From the NCBI GenBank assembly GCA_003427395.1, contig BFEA01000585.1, positions 481,729-511,421 of the forward strand: a stretch of DNA of 29,693 nt, written 5' to 3'. Positions within the stretch are counted from its first letter, which is position 1, and every line of letters begins with the position of its first letter. Position numbers and translations under genes: made by a program. Shown piece by piece: positions 18,341-27,045 of this stretch. This DNA is from Chara braunii (taxonomy: Eukaryota > Streptophyta > Charophyceae > Charales > Characeae). The notes beneath the pieces are model-generated. The model was not told the DNA's origin and did not search any database. It worked only from the letters and a program-made list of their open reading frames with translations.

Positions 18341-18396
18341 GCTATGGCGCCAAATAAGTACCGCCGCTGCTATGGCGCCAAATAAGTACCGCCGCT
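18341..18396 (+). repeat. Exact 28-bp tandem duplication
   Basis: GCTATGGCGCCAAATAAGTA plus CCGCCGCT occurs twice in succession without a difference. The left LTR has one copy (~12179-12206). Confidence 0.93.
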
Positions 18397-18913
18397 GCAG
18401 GTATAGCCTCCACCTCACTTCCTACCTACACCTCTACAGCGCACCGCTCTGTCGCGCTGCTCCAGCAGCTTGTCGCCCAAGAAGTGAGCTACTCGAATTG
18501 TGTGTCTGCCAAGGTGTGGCCCAGCTATAGGTAGCACTGGGCCTTGCGGGTTTTCCGCTGGTCCTAGGCCAAAACGTGGCCTACTAGGTCTGGGTCCCGA
18601 CTGGACGTCCAGACCTCCCTGCTGATGCAGCAGGGTCTTCCGCTACTGGACAAACACGAACCTGGCCCAACAGGGCCTTCCTATGTCTGTATCAGGCCAA
18701 AAGTGTGGCCTAGTCCAAAACGATGACTGAACAAACAAAAAGAGGACAGCAAATAAATACATAAACAAACGAATGCTGCCTCAAATTGAAACCTGTGTCC
18801 TTAAGGCCGGTTGTGGGCCTCCAGGGCGCACGTCCGAAGGGCGTCTGGCCCGGGGCCCTCAGCAACCGTCGGGCCCTCAAAACGGGCCCAGTGTGCAGGC
18901 TCAGCATGTAACA

Positions 18914-20220
18914 CCTAGGGTAGTCAGTGTATAGCTTAGGGCCAAAGCTGTGAGTCAGTTTTGTATCCCTCTGAAGCTCATGAGCTCTCTCCTCAACATA
19001 CCAAGCTACTGTTACCCAAATTGAGTCATGATCAAATGATCACGAGTCTCTTTCCCCTTCTTCACATAGATGCTCAAGTCCTTAATATTTCCCTCTGCAA
19101 ACTCTGTGAGAACCACAAAGATTGACAGATCTCCTTGCCTTAAACCAACCGCGCTAACATACTGGTAATGGAAAGCATCCTTGTAAGAAATCCTATTGAA
19201 ACTGGTCAAAACTGATCCATCGACCAGAAACAACTGAACTGTAATCATATGGATGACAATCACTACTAATCCTTGATGGTTTCTCTGGCTTGTTTGACCG
19301 TTGCAAGCGATCGGTTGTGTCTATTGTCTTACTGTTCTGATCCTGATAATACACTGTGTACTTGATAATGGTTTGTCTCTTGGTAATAATGAGTGACCTT
19401 TTCCTCATCTAAGCTTTGAAAGTTACAATGAAATCTTCCTCAGTGTTTTCCCACTTGTCTGATCTTTCTTGTTGTGTGTTGTGTATCACCCACATAACAT
19501 TCTTTTTTCTCATCTCCCCTTCTCTTTCAACTAATTTCCCAGTTGAATATGCACCGCCGATGGGCAATAGTCTTATCACAACTTTAGACTGGCTTTTTCA
19601 TAGATAAATGCTCGAGTTGGATTGACTGGTCTGGACCTAGGAGTCAGAGTAACTCATTGCTGGTCAGTGGCAATTTTTCTAGCTCGGTTGACAGTCTCGA
19701 TAGATGACAAGGTACTCTTGTCCAATCGATAGAAGTTCATCATATACTCAATGGATTCTTGACCATTCTCTAGCTCAAGTGCTCTCTCCCTCATCAACTT
19801 CAAATAGAACAAGATGTCCTCAACTGCTTGAACTTCTCATCCGTCCACTTTGTCTCTGTAGAGAATGCAGGGCATCACTAGGGTTTTCTTGCTATACATA
19901 GTCTCCTTCTACACACTCTGTCTGCATGAGTCTTTGATTTATTTGTCCAATGAGGAAGGGTAGAATTACGACACAACAAAATTTGCTGCCAACACCTGAC
20001 TCTCAGCTACAATCGTTTTATGTTGGGATCATCTGCAAAACCTCTGTTTTTTTAGCAAAACAACCAAATGCTTTACTCTTCATCAGGGGCCTCGTTAACT
20101 ATACAAGCGAGTGTTATCATCTTTCCAGCATAGTATAGTTGCTCCTTCTAATTCTCTCTGTCCATATACAGTGTAAGGTACTGATCACAATCACCGGCTG
20201 CGCTTGATTCAAGACGCTAC
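18914..20220 (-). other. AT-richer stretch with decayed coding-like text, unidentified
   Basis: Three minus-strand stretches read like protein: 19408-19195 (starting MRKRSLIITKRQTIIKYTVY), 19263-19012 (with DAFHYQYVSAVGLRQGDLS) and about 19843-19673 (with LKLMRERALELENGQESIEY, ending DQQ). They lie in the same direction but in different frames, separated by stops, as in a decayed gene. Composition is Lys/Ile/Tyr-rich, unlike the Arg/Gly/Pro-rich frames of the retrotransposons around it. I do not recognise the family. It could be a host gene, an organelle-derived or virus-derived insertion, or another transposon. Confidence 0.35.
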
Positions 20221-20221
20221 C

Positions 20222-20590
20222 GGTTACAACCCTTGCTTATATACGACACAACATTTTGCTGACCGTTGTTCCTGCTCTGACCCGGTGTAAAGTTAAAAGG
20301 CAGATGCAGATACAGTTTGTGTTGAACAATGAGTACTTTGGGTAGCAACCCTTGGGTGAATAAAGCTCAGGGTACCACGAGTTACAACCCCTACTCATAT
20401 ACAATACAAAGCATTACTTATGGCAACTTTCGTACAGGTAGTGAGCAGGGCACTACTAATCTCAACAACCTCTTGCATGTCATGCAGAGTGCCACTTATT
20501 GCTGCTCCAGTCCGTGCACAACACAGGGTGCAACCGAACCTTACCCCTGTTCGTGTGCTATACAGGGGACATGTGTACGTTGTCTCTGCT
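20222..20590 (+). repeat. Degenerate ~75-bp repeats
   Basis: Four related segments begin near 20225, 20381, 20466 and 20537, each with an (A)ACC(C/T)(C/T)T ... ATACA/TGCAG core. The + strand translation shows the same rhythm: YNPCLYTTQH, YNPYSYTIQS, NNLLHVMQSA, EPYPCSCAIQ. Divergence is high and the spacing uneven, so this is a tentative call. Confidence 0.4.
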
Positions 20591-21811
20591 CATGAACAAT
20601 ACACGATTCTGAAACGTTCAAGAGCAAGACTTGAGCTAGTACCCAGATGTGCAGATCAAATTAAAATGACAAAAAAGGTAAATAAAGTTAATAAACGGGT
20701 AAATTGATTGGCTCGGCACGAGAGAATTTCCTTTTGGAATCTGTCTTTTCGTTTAAATTGCACTAATTAATGTTTGTGGTGATCTCCGCTCGAATACTGC
20801 ACAAAATATTATTAACATTCCTCATTCGAATACTGCACGGGACATTGTAGACAGCAATCCTCGCCTGTGTTCTGTAAAGAGTAAAATAGATCTCGCTGTG
20901 GTATTTCAATAATGAGAGAAAAGCTAAAGGTTGTAGATAAAGCCAAAATTAATAATGATATACTGCGATTGACTCACCAAGCTCTCACTTGCTTAACATA
21001 GGGGAATCAACTACGCTTTGCGTCAAGAATTAAAAGCATTCTTTTCGGGTAAAATCCTCTGCTTAAGCAACTTGCGGTGAGCAAACACTGAGATTAGCCC
21101 CCGTCAATTAAAAATTTAGTGAGCAGATACGCAACCTTCTTCAGGATGCGTTGTTTATTACCCATCTAACAAACACTTATGCTATATGGGAAACACCAGG
21201 TTTTGCCCGTCTTGTAAAGTAAAAGGAAAGCGTATTTGCCTTCATTGATAGACTGAAGCTTACATAGTAAGTATAGGCAGCCCAAAACTTACTATCAAGC
21301 GCGTCATTTTCAATCGGCTCATCTGTCTACCAGCTTTTCATCGAGCAAAATGCATGAAGCACTTCGTCCTCTTCGTGTGATATTGCTCACCACTTTCAGG
21401 TTTCTCGTGTACCCTTCCGCTGAAGTCATTCACTAGTACTTAGCCCAGTCTGTAGTAAACGCTCAACTTAAGCATTGGCGAATCCATGAACAATGACGCT
21501 CAACTGTGAATGATAGCGGCCTCATAACCAGGTTACAATGGCGAAACAACTCACCCGATGATGCCCTCACTGCTCAGTTGACGACGGGTGGGTACGTGAG
21601 GATGGCACAATCCTCTGATTTGGTTATAACAACAGGTAGACCCACTGGAGCGATGCTGTGGCGAAGGGGAATGAAAAAAAAAAATTGTGAAACATGAAGG
21701 GGACATGCACATGCAGTTGACAGGGGCATAACAGGAACATGTCAGCCAAAAAGGATATTCGACTGTGGCGAGATCACATAAGGCTCAACTTGTAGAGGTA
21801 TTTGGAAGATT

Positions 21812-21814
<3 letters not shown>
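20591..21814. other. Unassigned AT-rich stretch
   Basis: No convincing coding frame, LTR boundary or RNA gene. Small features only: TCGAATACTGCAC occurs twice about 42 bases apart (20791, 20828), and TAGTAAGT/ACTTACTA form an 8-base inverted repeat (about 21267-21297). Confidence 0.4.
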
Positions 21815-21908
<94 letters not shown>

Positions 21909-21909
21909 N

Positions 21910-21959
<50 letters not shown>

Positions 21960-21978
21960 TGTGTGTGTGTGTGTGTGT
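21815..21978 (+). repeat. Compound (CT)n(GT)n microsatellite with an ambiguous base
   Basis: A CT run to 21858 is followed by a GT run to about 21978 with one CT interruption. Position 21909 is N, so the assembled length of this tract is not reliable. Confidence 0.96.
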
Positions 21979-22006
21979 TGTCATATTGGCTATAGTGTGT
22001 GTGTCT

Positions 22007-22102
22007 ATCTTTCACTTCGTGCGAGCTTGCACCGTGCTCATCGTCTTGCTTGTATGAACTGCTCCGCCTAGGACAATCTGCTTCTCCTGCCGGCGTGACC
22101 TC
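22007..22102 (+). repeat. Dispersed repeat R, copy 1
   Basis: Shares AACTGCTCC(G/C)CCTAGGACAAT, the preceding GCTCATCGTCTTG text and CCGGCGTGACCTCC with copy 2 (22440-22531), at clear but reduced identity. It ends at the left edge of the plastid-derived segment. R keeps open minus-strand frames in its copies, but I cannot name a product. Confidence 0.7.
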
Positions 22103-22372
22103 CTTTTGAAAGCAATTCAAAAGTGACTGAATCAAAACAAATTCTATTCTCTATCATTGATTTTTCTATTCATGGAGTTTCTTTTTGAAGATTCTCGTTT
22201 AAACGTTTCCTTTACGCGCTGCTAAAAGACCAATCACTAAAGGACCTAATACTATAATTAAAGCAAGAGTAGCAAGCTGTGCAATCACTTCTATGTTCAT
22301 ATATATTGACCTCTATGTATCAAATAAATATTTTCAAATAGCAAAACCAATAATGGTAATTCAAAATCATTC
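22103..22372 (-). other. Plastid DNA segment inserted in nuclear DNA
   Basis: A ~270-base AT-rich block between two parts of repeat R contains a complete plastid gene (22199-22300). Flanking plastid intergenic text with a Shine-Dalgarno-like GAGG upstream of the gene is retained. The edges are inferred from where R text stops (GACCTCC) and restarts (CTTCCTGCACAACC), so they are good to about 15 bases. Nothing else in the block is recognisable. Confidence 0.7.
22199..22300 (-). CDS. psb30: psb30 (ycf12) copy, photosystem II subunit Psb30, in a plastid insertion
   Basis: A minus-strand frame of 33 codons plus TAA that opens [14 protein letters not shown] and closes [14 protein letters not shown]. 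This is the length and pattern of Psb30/Ycf12, a single-span membrane protein at the edge of the photosystem II core in thylakoids. ATG is at 22300-22298, with GAGG about 11 bases upstream as in plastid leaders. The frame has no lesion. The surroundings (retrotransposons, satellites) are nuclear, so this is a nuclear plastid sequence. With no transit peptide or nuclear promoter visible it is unlikely to work. Identification is by pattern recognition of a very short protein, but the match runs along its whole length. Confidence 0.82.
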   Translation of the reverse strand: MNIEVIAQLATLALIIVLGPLVIGLLAARKGNV

Positions 22373-22580
22373 TCTCCCCTTCCTGCACAACCTCTTGCAA
22401 GGTCTTGTCCCCATTGTGTGAAGCTTGTCCCCATTGTGCGAACTGCTTCTGTGGCTTTGATGCCTGCTCATGGTCTTGGTGGCACGAACTGCTCCCCCTA
22501 GGACAATATCCTTCTCCCGCCGGTGTGACCTCCTGTCTCTCCTGCACAATTCGTTGCAATGTCTTGCACCCATTGTGCTT
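22373..22580 (+). repeat. Dispersed repeat R, copy 2 with tandem end segments
   Basis: Holds GAACTGCTTCTGTGGCTTTG, ... CTCCCCCTAGGACAATATCC and CCGGTGTGACCTCC. A similar end segment precedes and follows it (CCTGCACAACCTCTTGCAAGGTC and CCTGCACAATTCGTTGCAATG), suggesting a tandem unit of ~160-180 bases. CTTGTCCCCATTGTG is repeated at ~22405 and ~22425. Confidence 0.72.
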
Positions 22581-22589
22581 TTTTTTCTT

Positions 22590-22610
22590 TTCTTTCGATC
22601 CTATCGGTGG

Positions 22611-22690
<80 letters not shown>

Positions 22691-22740
22691 GTTCGAGCGG
22701 AAGATTCATTCGCTTCCAACCACAGGTGGGCATTTTTTGT
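22590..22740 (+). repeat. (CT)n cassette repeat left of element B
   Basis: GATCCTATCGGTGGAAAACT, then a pure CT run (22614-22687), then CAATGTTCGAGCGGAAGATT. The same two flanking texts occur beside CT runs at 28955-29145 and 29440-29600, so this is an outlying member of the array at the window's right end. Confidence 0.85.
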
Positions 22741-22801
22741 TTTTCCTCACCCGTGACCTGGTGCCTCCACCAAGCCTTATACGAAGGAAGAGGAGGAGAA
22801 G

Positions 22802-24693
22802 ATGGCCGCCGTCCTGAAGGAGAGGAAAGAGAAGAAAGAGGCCAAGAAGAAGGCCCTATAGGAGGAGCAGGCGGCGAAGTTGAAGAAAATTGAAGAGGAG
22901 ATGGCTAGAGACAAGGAGAGGCTGAAGAAAGAAGAAGAAGCAAGTTAAAGGAAGTTGAAGAGGAAGAAGAAGAAGTAGAAGAGGAGCCACTGGAGAGAGG
23001 AAGGAGAGGAAACAGGGGGGAGTCCAGTGAGACGAAGGAAGACCTGATGGAGAAGAAGATTTCAGAGTGGGTTGCAGGACTGACCCTGGGAGAAGATGAG
23101 GAGGCGTTAATGTATGTGCCCAGGGACGAGCAGGAGGCAGTCGTGCGAGAGTGGGAAGCTGAAAGAGACCCACTCAAGCGGCAAGTGCTAGGGGATGAGA
23201 AAAGGATGGAGTGGAAGTTCCGCCTCACTAGGGAGAGAAAGAGAAGAATGGAGTCGGCAACAGAGGCGGCGCCGGAGTTGGAAGAGATCCGGAAGCAGAG
23301 GGATCAAATGGCGGTCCAAGTGGATTTACTGGGAAAGGTAGAGATCCTGGCCAAGAACGTGGAACGACTGGCAAAGGTCCAGGAGGAGCAACTTTTATTT
23401 GGGAGAGGTCAGGACATTGCCATGCGTTCGATACGGTCCGGACTTAGAGACTTTGCGCAGGAGTTGACCATGCAGGTGGGCTCGCATGTGACAGCCCGCC
23501 TCGAGGGCACTGGACGATACTGTGTTGGTGCCATTGAGGGCGCCAAGCTGACGGCCCCAAAGGAGGAAGAAGCACGCCCCTGTAGAGAACCGGTCACAGT
23601 TAAGTTTCCTGATTCCTACAGTGGAAAGAAGGAAGAGAACTTTGACAACTGGGAAGCCAACATTAAAACGTACGTGCACCTGCAGAAGGTGTCTCCCGAC
23701 GAGCAGGTCCTCATCGCCATCCATGCGCTAAAGGAAGAAGCCGCCAGTTTTGCACGCTCCTTAGTCCACGCTGCTAATTGCAGCGACGACGTGGTTGCCT
23801 ACTCTGCCTTCACCCCCCTCGCTGACTTTCTTAAGCTGCTGCGTGAACAATTTGCAGATGTCTCGCGCAGCGTCAGAGCTTCTGACCGATTGCAGACAAT
23901 CCACTCTCGTCAGTGGAGGAGTGCCAAGGCACTCAAGGGAATAATGGACGAGTTAGTGGCTACTCCTGACCATGGGGTCACAGAGACCCAACAGGTCAAC
24001 CTCTTCTACCGGGCTATGCCCGAGTTGTTGCGTGGGCTCTTCTTTGAGAAGAGCCAGCAACCCACCATAACCTATGACGCCTTGAGTAGGGAAGTGGTGG
24101 CATTTGAAGCGAAGTCTGTGTCAGTCTCCACTTTCTGGCACAAGGACTTGGACAAGGGAAAGAAGTGGAAGGGTCGCACTATCTCAGGCCAGGTGAAGAC
24201 AAAGGATAGCCTGATCCTTACTTTAGATGAGGGTAGTGTTGACGAGGTCCCCTATGACCAAATAGAGTGGGGACTCGAGGGAGATGACAGTAGCAGTAGT
24301 CAGGTGAGAACCTACGCTGCTGTCGCGGCTGGAGGGAGGCCGCAAGGAAGAGGACGAGGCCAAGGCCAAGGGGGCCGGGCCTCAGGGAACCGTTCTCAGG
24401 GCGATCAGGGGGTTGGCGGCAGAGGAGGAAACCGCCAAGCGGGAGGAAGGGGTCAAGGTCCCCCGCAAAACCGGTCTGGGAATAGGTCCCCCTATAGGAG
24501 AAGTGGTTGGCACCCAGGGCTGCCACAGGGCAGGCCTTGGGAAGATTTGGGCCTAGACCAGCGCTTATGGCAACAGCGTGTGAACCAGGGGCAGTGCATC
24601 TACTGCGGTGACCTTGGCCACATCATTAATTACTGTCCGAAGTATAGGGAGGCTTGTTGGGCTGCACAGGAAGCAAAACGCAGCCACCGGTAG
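22802..24693 (+). pseudogene. gag of element B (548-codon main frame from 23047)
   Basis: The N-terminal coiled-coil part from ATG 22802 is broken by TAG at 22859-22861 and further stops near 22945-22980. From MEKKISEW at 23047 the frame is open for 548 codons. Residues ~180-360 form a capsid-like region typical of plant Ty3/gypsy Gag (FDNWEANIKTYVHL, LADFLKLLREQF, LFYRAMPELLRGLF). Residues ~425-490 are an Arg/Gly-rich tail likely to bind RNA. The zinc knuckle CIYCGDLGHIINYC (24595-24636) has exact CX2CX4HX4C spacing. It ends with TAG at 24691. The following pol text is in another frame. The core could make a near-complete nucleic-acid-binding Gag if an internal start were used. Confidence 0.83.
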
Positions 24694-25490
24694 GGGTAGC
24701 AACTGCCTCTACCATAGGGCCATGTGGAGATGAGTCAGCAAGCCGGCACGAATCTCCCAAACCACATGAGCCCATGGCAGAAGTTGCAGGCCGGTGCCTA
24801 GATAGCTGTCCAGAGACTGCGTGTGTTAGAGTCTCTTTGGGCCACGTCTTAGACGGAGACGGCATTAAGCCAAAGGATAGTAAGATTGCAGCGATTAGGG
24901 ATTGGCCTACACCACGTACGTTGACAGAGTTGCGGTCGTTCCTAGGCCTAGCAAACTATTATAGGAAGTTCGTAAGGAACTTCTCCACTATCGTTGCGCC
25001 CCTTCGCAGACTGCTAAGGAAAGAGACCATCTGGAAGTGGGACAAAGACTGCACGTCTGCTATGAAGAAGTTGAAGCAGGCACTGATAGAGTATCCAGTC
25101 CTTAAGGTGGCCGATCCGTCCTTACCCTTTGTCGTCACTACGGACGCTAGTCAATACGGCATAGGTGTTGTTTTGCAGCAAGACGATGGCAATGGTTATA
25201 GGCCCGTAGAGTTCATGTCTGCTAGGATGCCCTCAGAGAAGGTTGCGACATCTACCTATGAGAGGGAACTCTACGCTCTCAGGCAAGCGTTAGAACACTG
25301 GAAGCACTACTTGCTTGGGACGCATTTCAAAGTCTATTCTGACCACGAGACGTTGCCATGGTTAAAGACGCAGGCCAAGATGACACCTAAGCTTACTAGG
25401 TGGGCCGCTGAAATAGACCAGTACGATTTCGAGCTCAGGCCAGTCAGGTAAATATAATGTAGTTGCGGATGCTCTGAGTAGGAGAGTTGA
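24694..25490 (+). pseudogene. Pol of element B: linker, RT thumb and RNase H
   Basis: One frame (24654-25451) starts with the linker seen in A (PKPHEPMAEVA ... CVRVSLG) and passes directly into GHVLDGDGIKPKDSKIAAIR, the text after the RT palm. Protease and the catalytic YxDD region are therefore deleted. RSFLGLANYYRKF is the RT thumb/connection. RNase H follows with TTDASQYGIG (Asp), YERELYALRQAL (Glu) and YSDHETLPWL (Asp). The frame stops at 25449-25451, and the last RNase H motif VVADALSRR continues in a shifted frame to about 25490. Confidence 0.85.
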
Positions 25491-26304
25491 CTGCTTTGGA
25501 GCGATAGTTCACTATCTGGACATAGGGAGAGACCTGCAGGAAAGAGTTAAGGGAGCATATGCGCAGGACCCTATCTATAGTGACCTCCTCAAGCGAGTAA
25601 AGGAGGCCCCAAAGACCGAGCCAGATTACCGCACTACTGAAGGATTGTTATTTGAGAAGACTAACGTAGTTGACCGTCTGTGCATTCCCAATAGTGAGGA
25701 AATCCGTAGTTTGATCTTAGGAGAATGCCACGACACAGAGGGTCATTTTGGTTGGCAAAAGACTCTAGCCAATCTAATGCACGCGTACACACGACCAGGA
25801 ATGAAGAATGACTGCATAGAGTATGTCCGCAGTTGTAAAGTGTGCCATCGGAATAAGACTACTACACGTGCCCCGCTAGGTCTTCTCAGACCCTTGCCTA
25901 TTCCCGATCAGCCAGGAGATTCAATGTCCATCGACTTCATGGACGCTGGCGTTAAGAGTAGGCATGGCAAGAGCCAAGTCATGGTGATAGTCGATCGGTT
26001 CAGCAAGTATGCTGTTTTCATTCCTTTGCCTTCTGAGGCACGAACGGAGTTAGTGATCCGTAAGTTCTTTTATCATTCGGTCAGTGAGCACGGGGTCCCA
26101 TTGTCCATAGTTAGTGATAGAGGCACCCGGTTCACAAGTCAGAACTGGCAGGAGTTAATGAGAGTCTATGGCTCTAAGTTGTTGATGTCATCTGGCCGTC
26201 ATCCCGAGACTAACGGCCAGACTGAACAGATGAATAAGATCCTGCAGCAAGTTCTGAGAATAGACCAGATCAAGTTGACAGGGATGAGATGCTCCCCAAG
26301 GTAG
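25491..26304 (+). pseudogene. Integrase of element B, catalytic core intact
   Basis: Integrase inserts element DNA into chromosomes. The zinc-binding domain shows CHDTEGHFGW and CKVCHRNK (HHCC), at ~25725-25855. The core has Asp in MSIDFMD (25933-25935), Asp in SIVSDRGTRF (26116-26118) and Glu in NGQTEQMNK (26224-26226). That gives 60 and 35 residues between catalytic residues, the D,D-35-E spacing of retroviral-type integrases. The frame from before 25645 to 26304 is open. A frameshift near 26285 separates the core from the C-terminal part. The core is the best-preserved enzyme in the window. Confidence 0.87.
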
Positions 26305-27007
26305 CCAGTGCTTACAATAATAGTGTGCATTTGTCTACGTGCCGCACTCCCAACGAACTGCACAAGTCCTTTAGACCGCGCAGACCATTTGAAGAACTTA
26401 ACGATCAGATTCATAGGCTACCGCCCGTTACTAGAGAGTTTGCTATACAGCACGAGAAAGAACTAGCTACTGTTGTAGAAAACCTCAGGAAGGCCCAGCA
26501 TAGGATGATAGAGCAAGCAAGCAAACATCGTCGCCCCTCACAGTTCCAAGTAGGCGACTTAGTCTGGGTCAAGGCCAAAGAGTTTGCGCCTGAAGAGAAC
26601 ATCTCGCAAAAGTTACTGCCCGCATATAGAGGGTCGTGGCCAGTGAAGTCAAAGGCGAAGACGGTGGTCCATCCTATTCCATAGAGATCGCACTATACCT
26701 CCACACCTACCCAGTTTTCCATGCGTCAAATCTGCTGCCATGCACAGTAACTGATCAGTTTCCATCTAGACGTTCCATGATCCCTCCAGACGTGGATGGG
26801 AGGTACGACATTGACGGCATTGTAGGTGAAGACGTGTTTCGAACAGGAGGTCGAGGTCGTCCTCAGAAACAATATAAAGTCAGATTTGCATATCAAGAAC
26901 CAGAAGACGACAGGTGGTTCACCAGAACTGAACTTCTAAAAACAGCTCCCGACATAGTTAGGGCCTACGAAAAAGATAGAAAGGGTAAAGGTCCTGCCTT
27001 GGACTGA
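26289..27007 (+). pseudogene. Integrase C-terminal domain and chromodomain-like end of element B
   Basis: Two overlapping frames. 26289-26684 carries AYNNSVHLSTCRTPNEL, then QVGDLVWVKAKEF and KLLPAYRGSWPV, the integrase C-terminal (GPY/F-like) domain. After a frameshift at about 26640, 26636-27007 carries YPVFHASNLL and a chromodomain-like module (GRYDIDGIVGEDVF, RPQKQYKVRFAYQEPEDDRW, FTRTELLKTAPDIVRAYEKD) ending PALD. Such modules bind modified histone tails and steer integration in chromoviruses. Here a Gly/Arg-rich insert (RTGGRGRPQK) lies between the first two strands. Binding to histones is inferred from fold resemblance only. Confidence 0.83.
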
Positions 27008-27008
27008 A

Positions 27009-27045
27009 ATATTCTCGGAGGACCTCGAATTTAGGCCGGCGGGAG
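27009..27045 (+). promoter_or_regulatory. Pre-LTR conserved segment, probable plus-strand priming region of element B
   Basis: GGAGGACCTCGAATTTAGG then CCGGCGGGAG directly precedes the LTR. The same text precedes the A 3' LTR and the C LTR. The purine run is short (GGCGGGAG), so the exact primer is uncertain, but conservation in three copies marks it as functional in the family. Confidence 0.55.

Larger units (their letters stand above)
11589..18913 (-). mobile_element. Element D: decayed Ty3/gypsy-type LTR retrotransposon
   Basis: A 7.3-kb minus-strand element. Paired LTRs (17727-18913 upstream, 11589-12737 downstream) bracket a primer binding site, gag with zinc knuckle, protease, RNase H, integrase and a chromodomain-like end, and the polypurine tract abuts the downstream LTR. 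The order protease, RT/RNase H, integrase is that of Ty3/gypsy. Most of the reverse transcriptase is missing and every domain has stops or frameshifts. Its LTRs and proteins differ from A, B and C, so it is a second family. No target duplication is evident. Confidence 0.88.
17727..18913 (-). repeat. 5' LTR of element D (right)
   Basis: On the minus strand it starts at 18913 with TGTTACATGCTGAGCC and ends at 17727 with GTATCA, next to the primer binding site. It is collinear with 11589-12737. It contains a (GAA)n tract (18163-18196) and an exact 28-base tandem duplication (18341-18396), both absent from the left LTR, so the LTRs have diverged well since insertion. Confidence 0.84.

Noticed and set aside
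22841-23228. Minus-strand Ser/Leu/Pro-rich frames opposite element B gag
   Set aside because: Shadows of the Glu/Lys-rich gag coding strand; gag on the + strand explains the region fully.
24654-24693. Programmed frameshift between gag and pol of element B
   Set aside because: The overlap is only 40 bases, no standard slippery heptamer is seen, and A and B disagree on the frame relation because of small indels.
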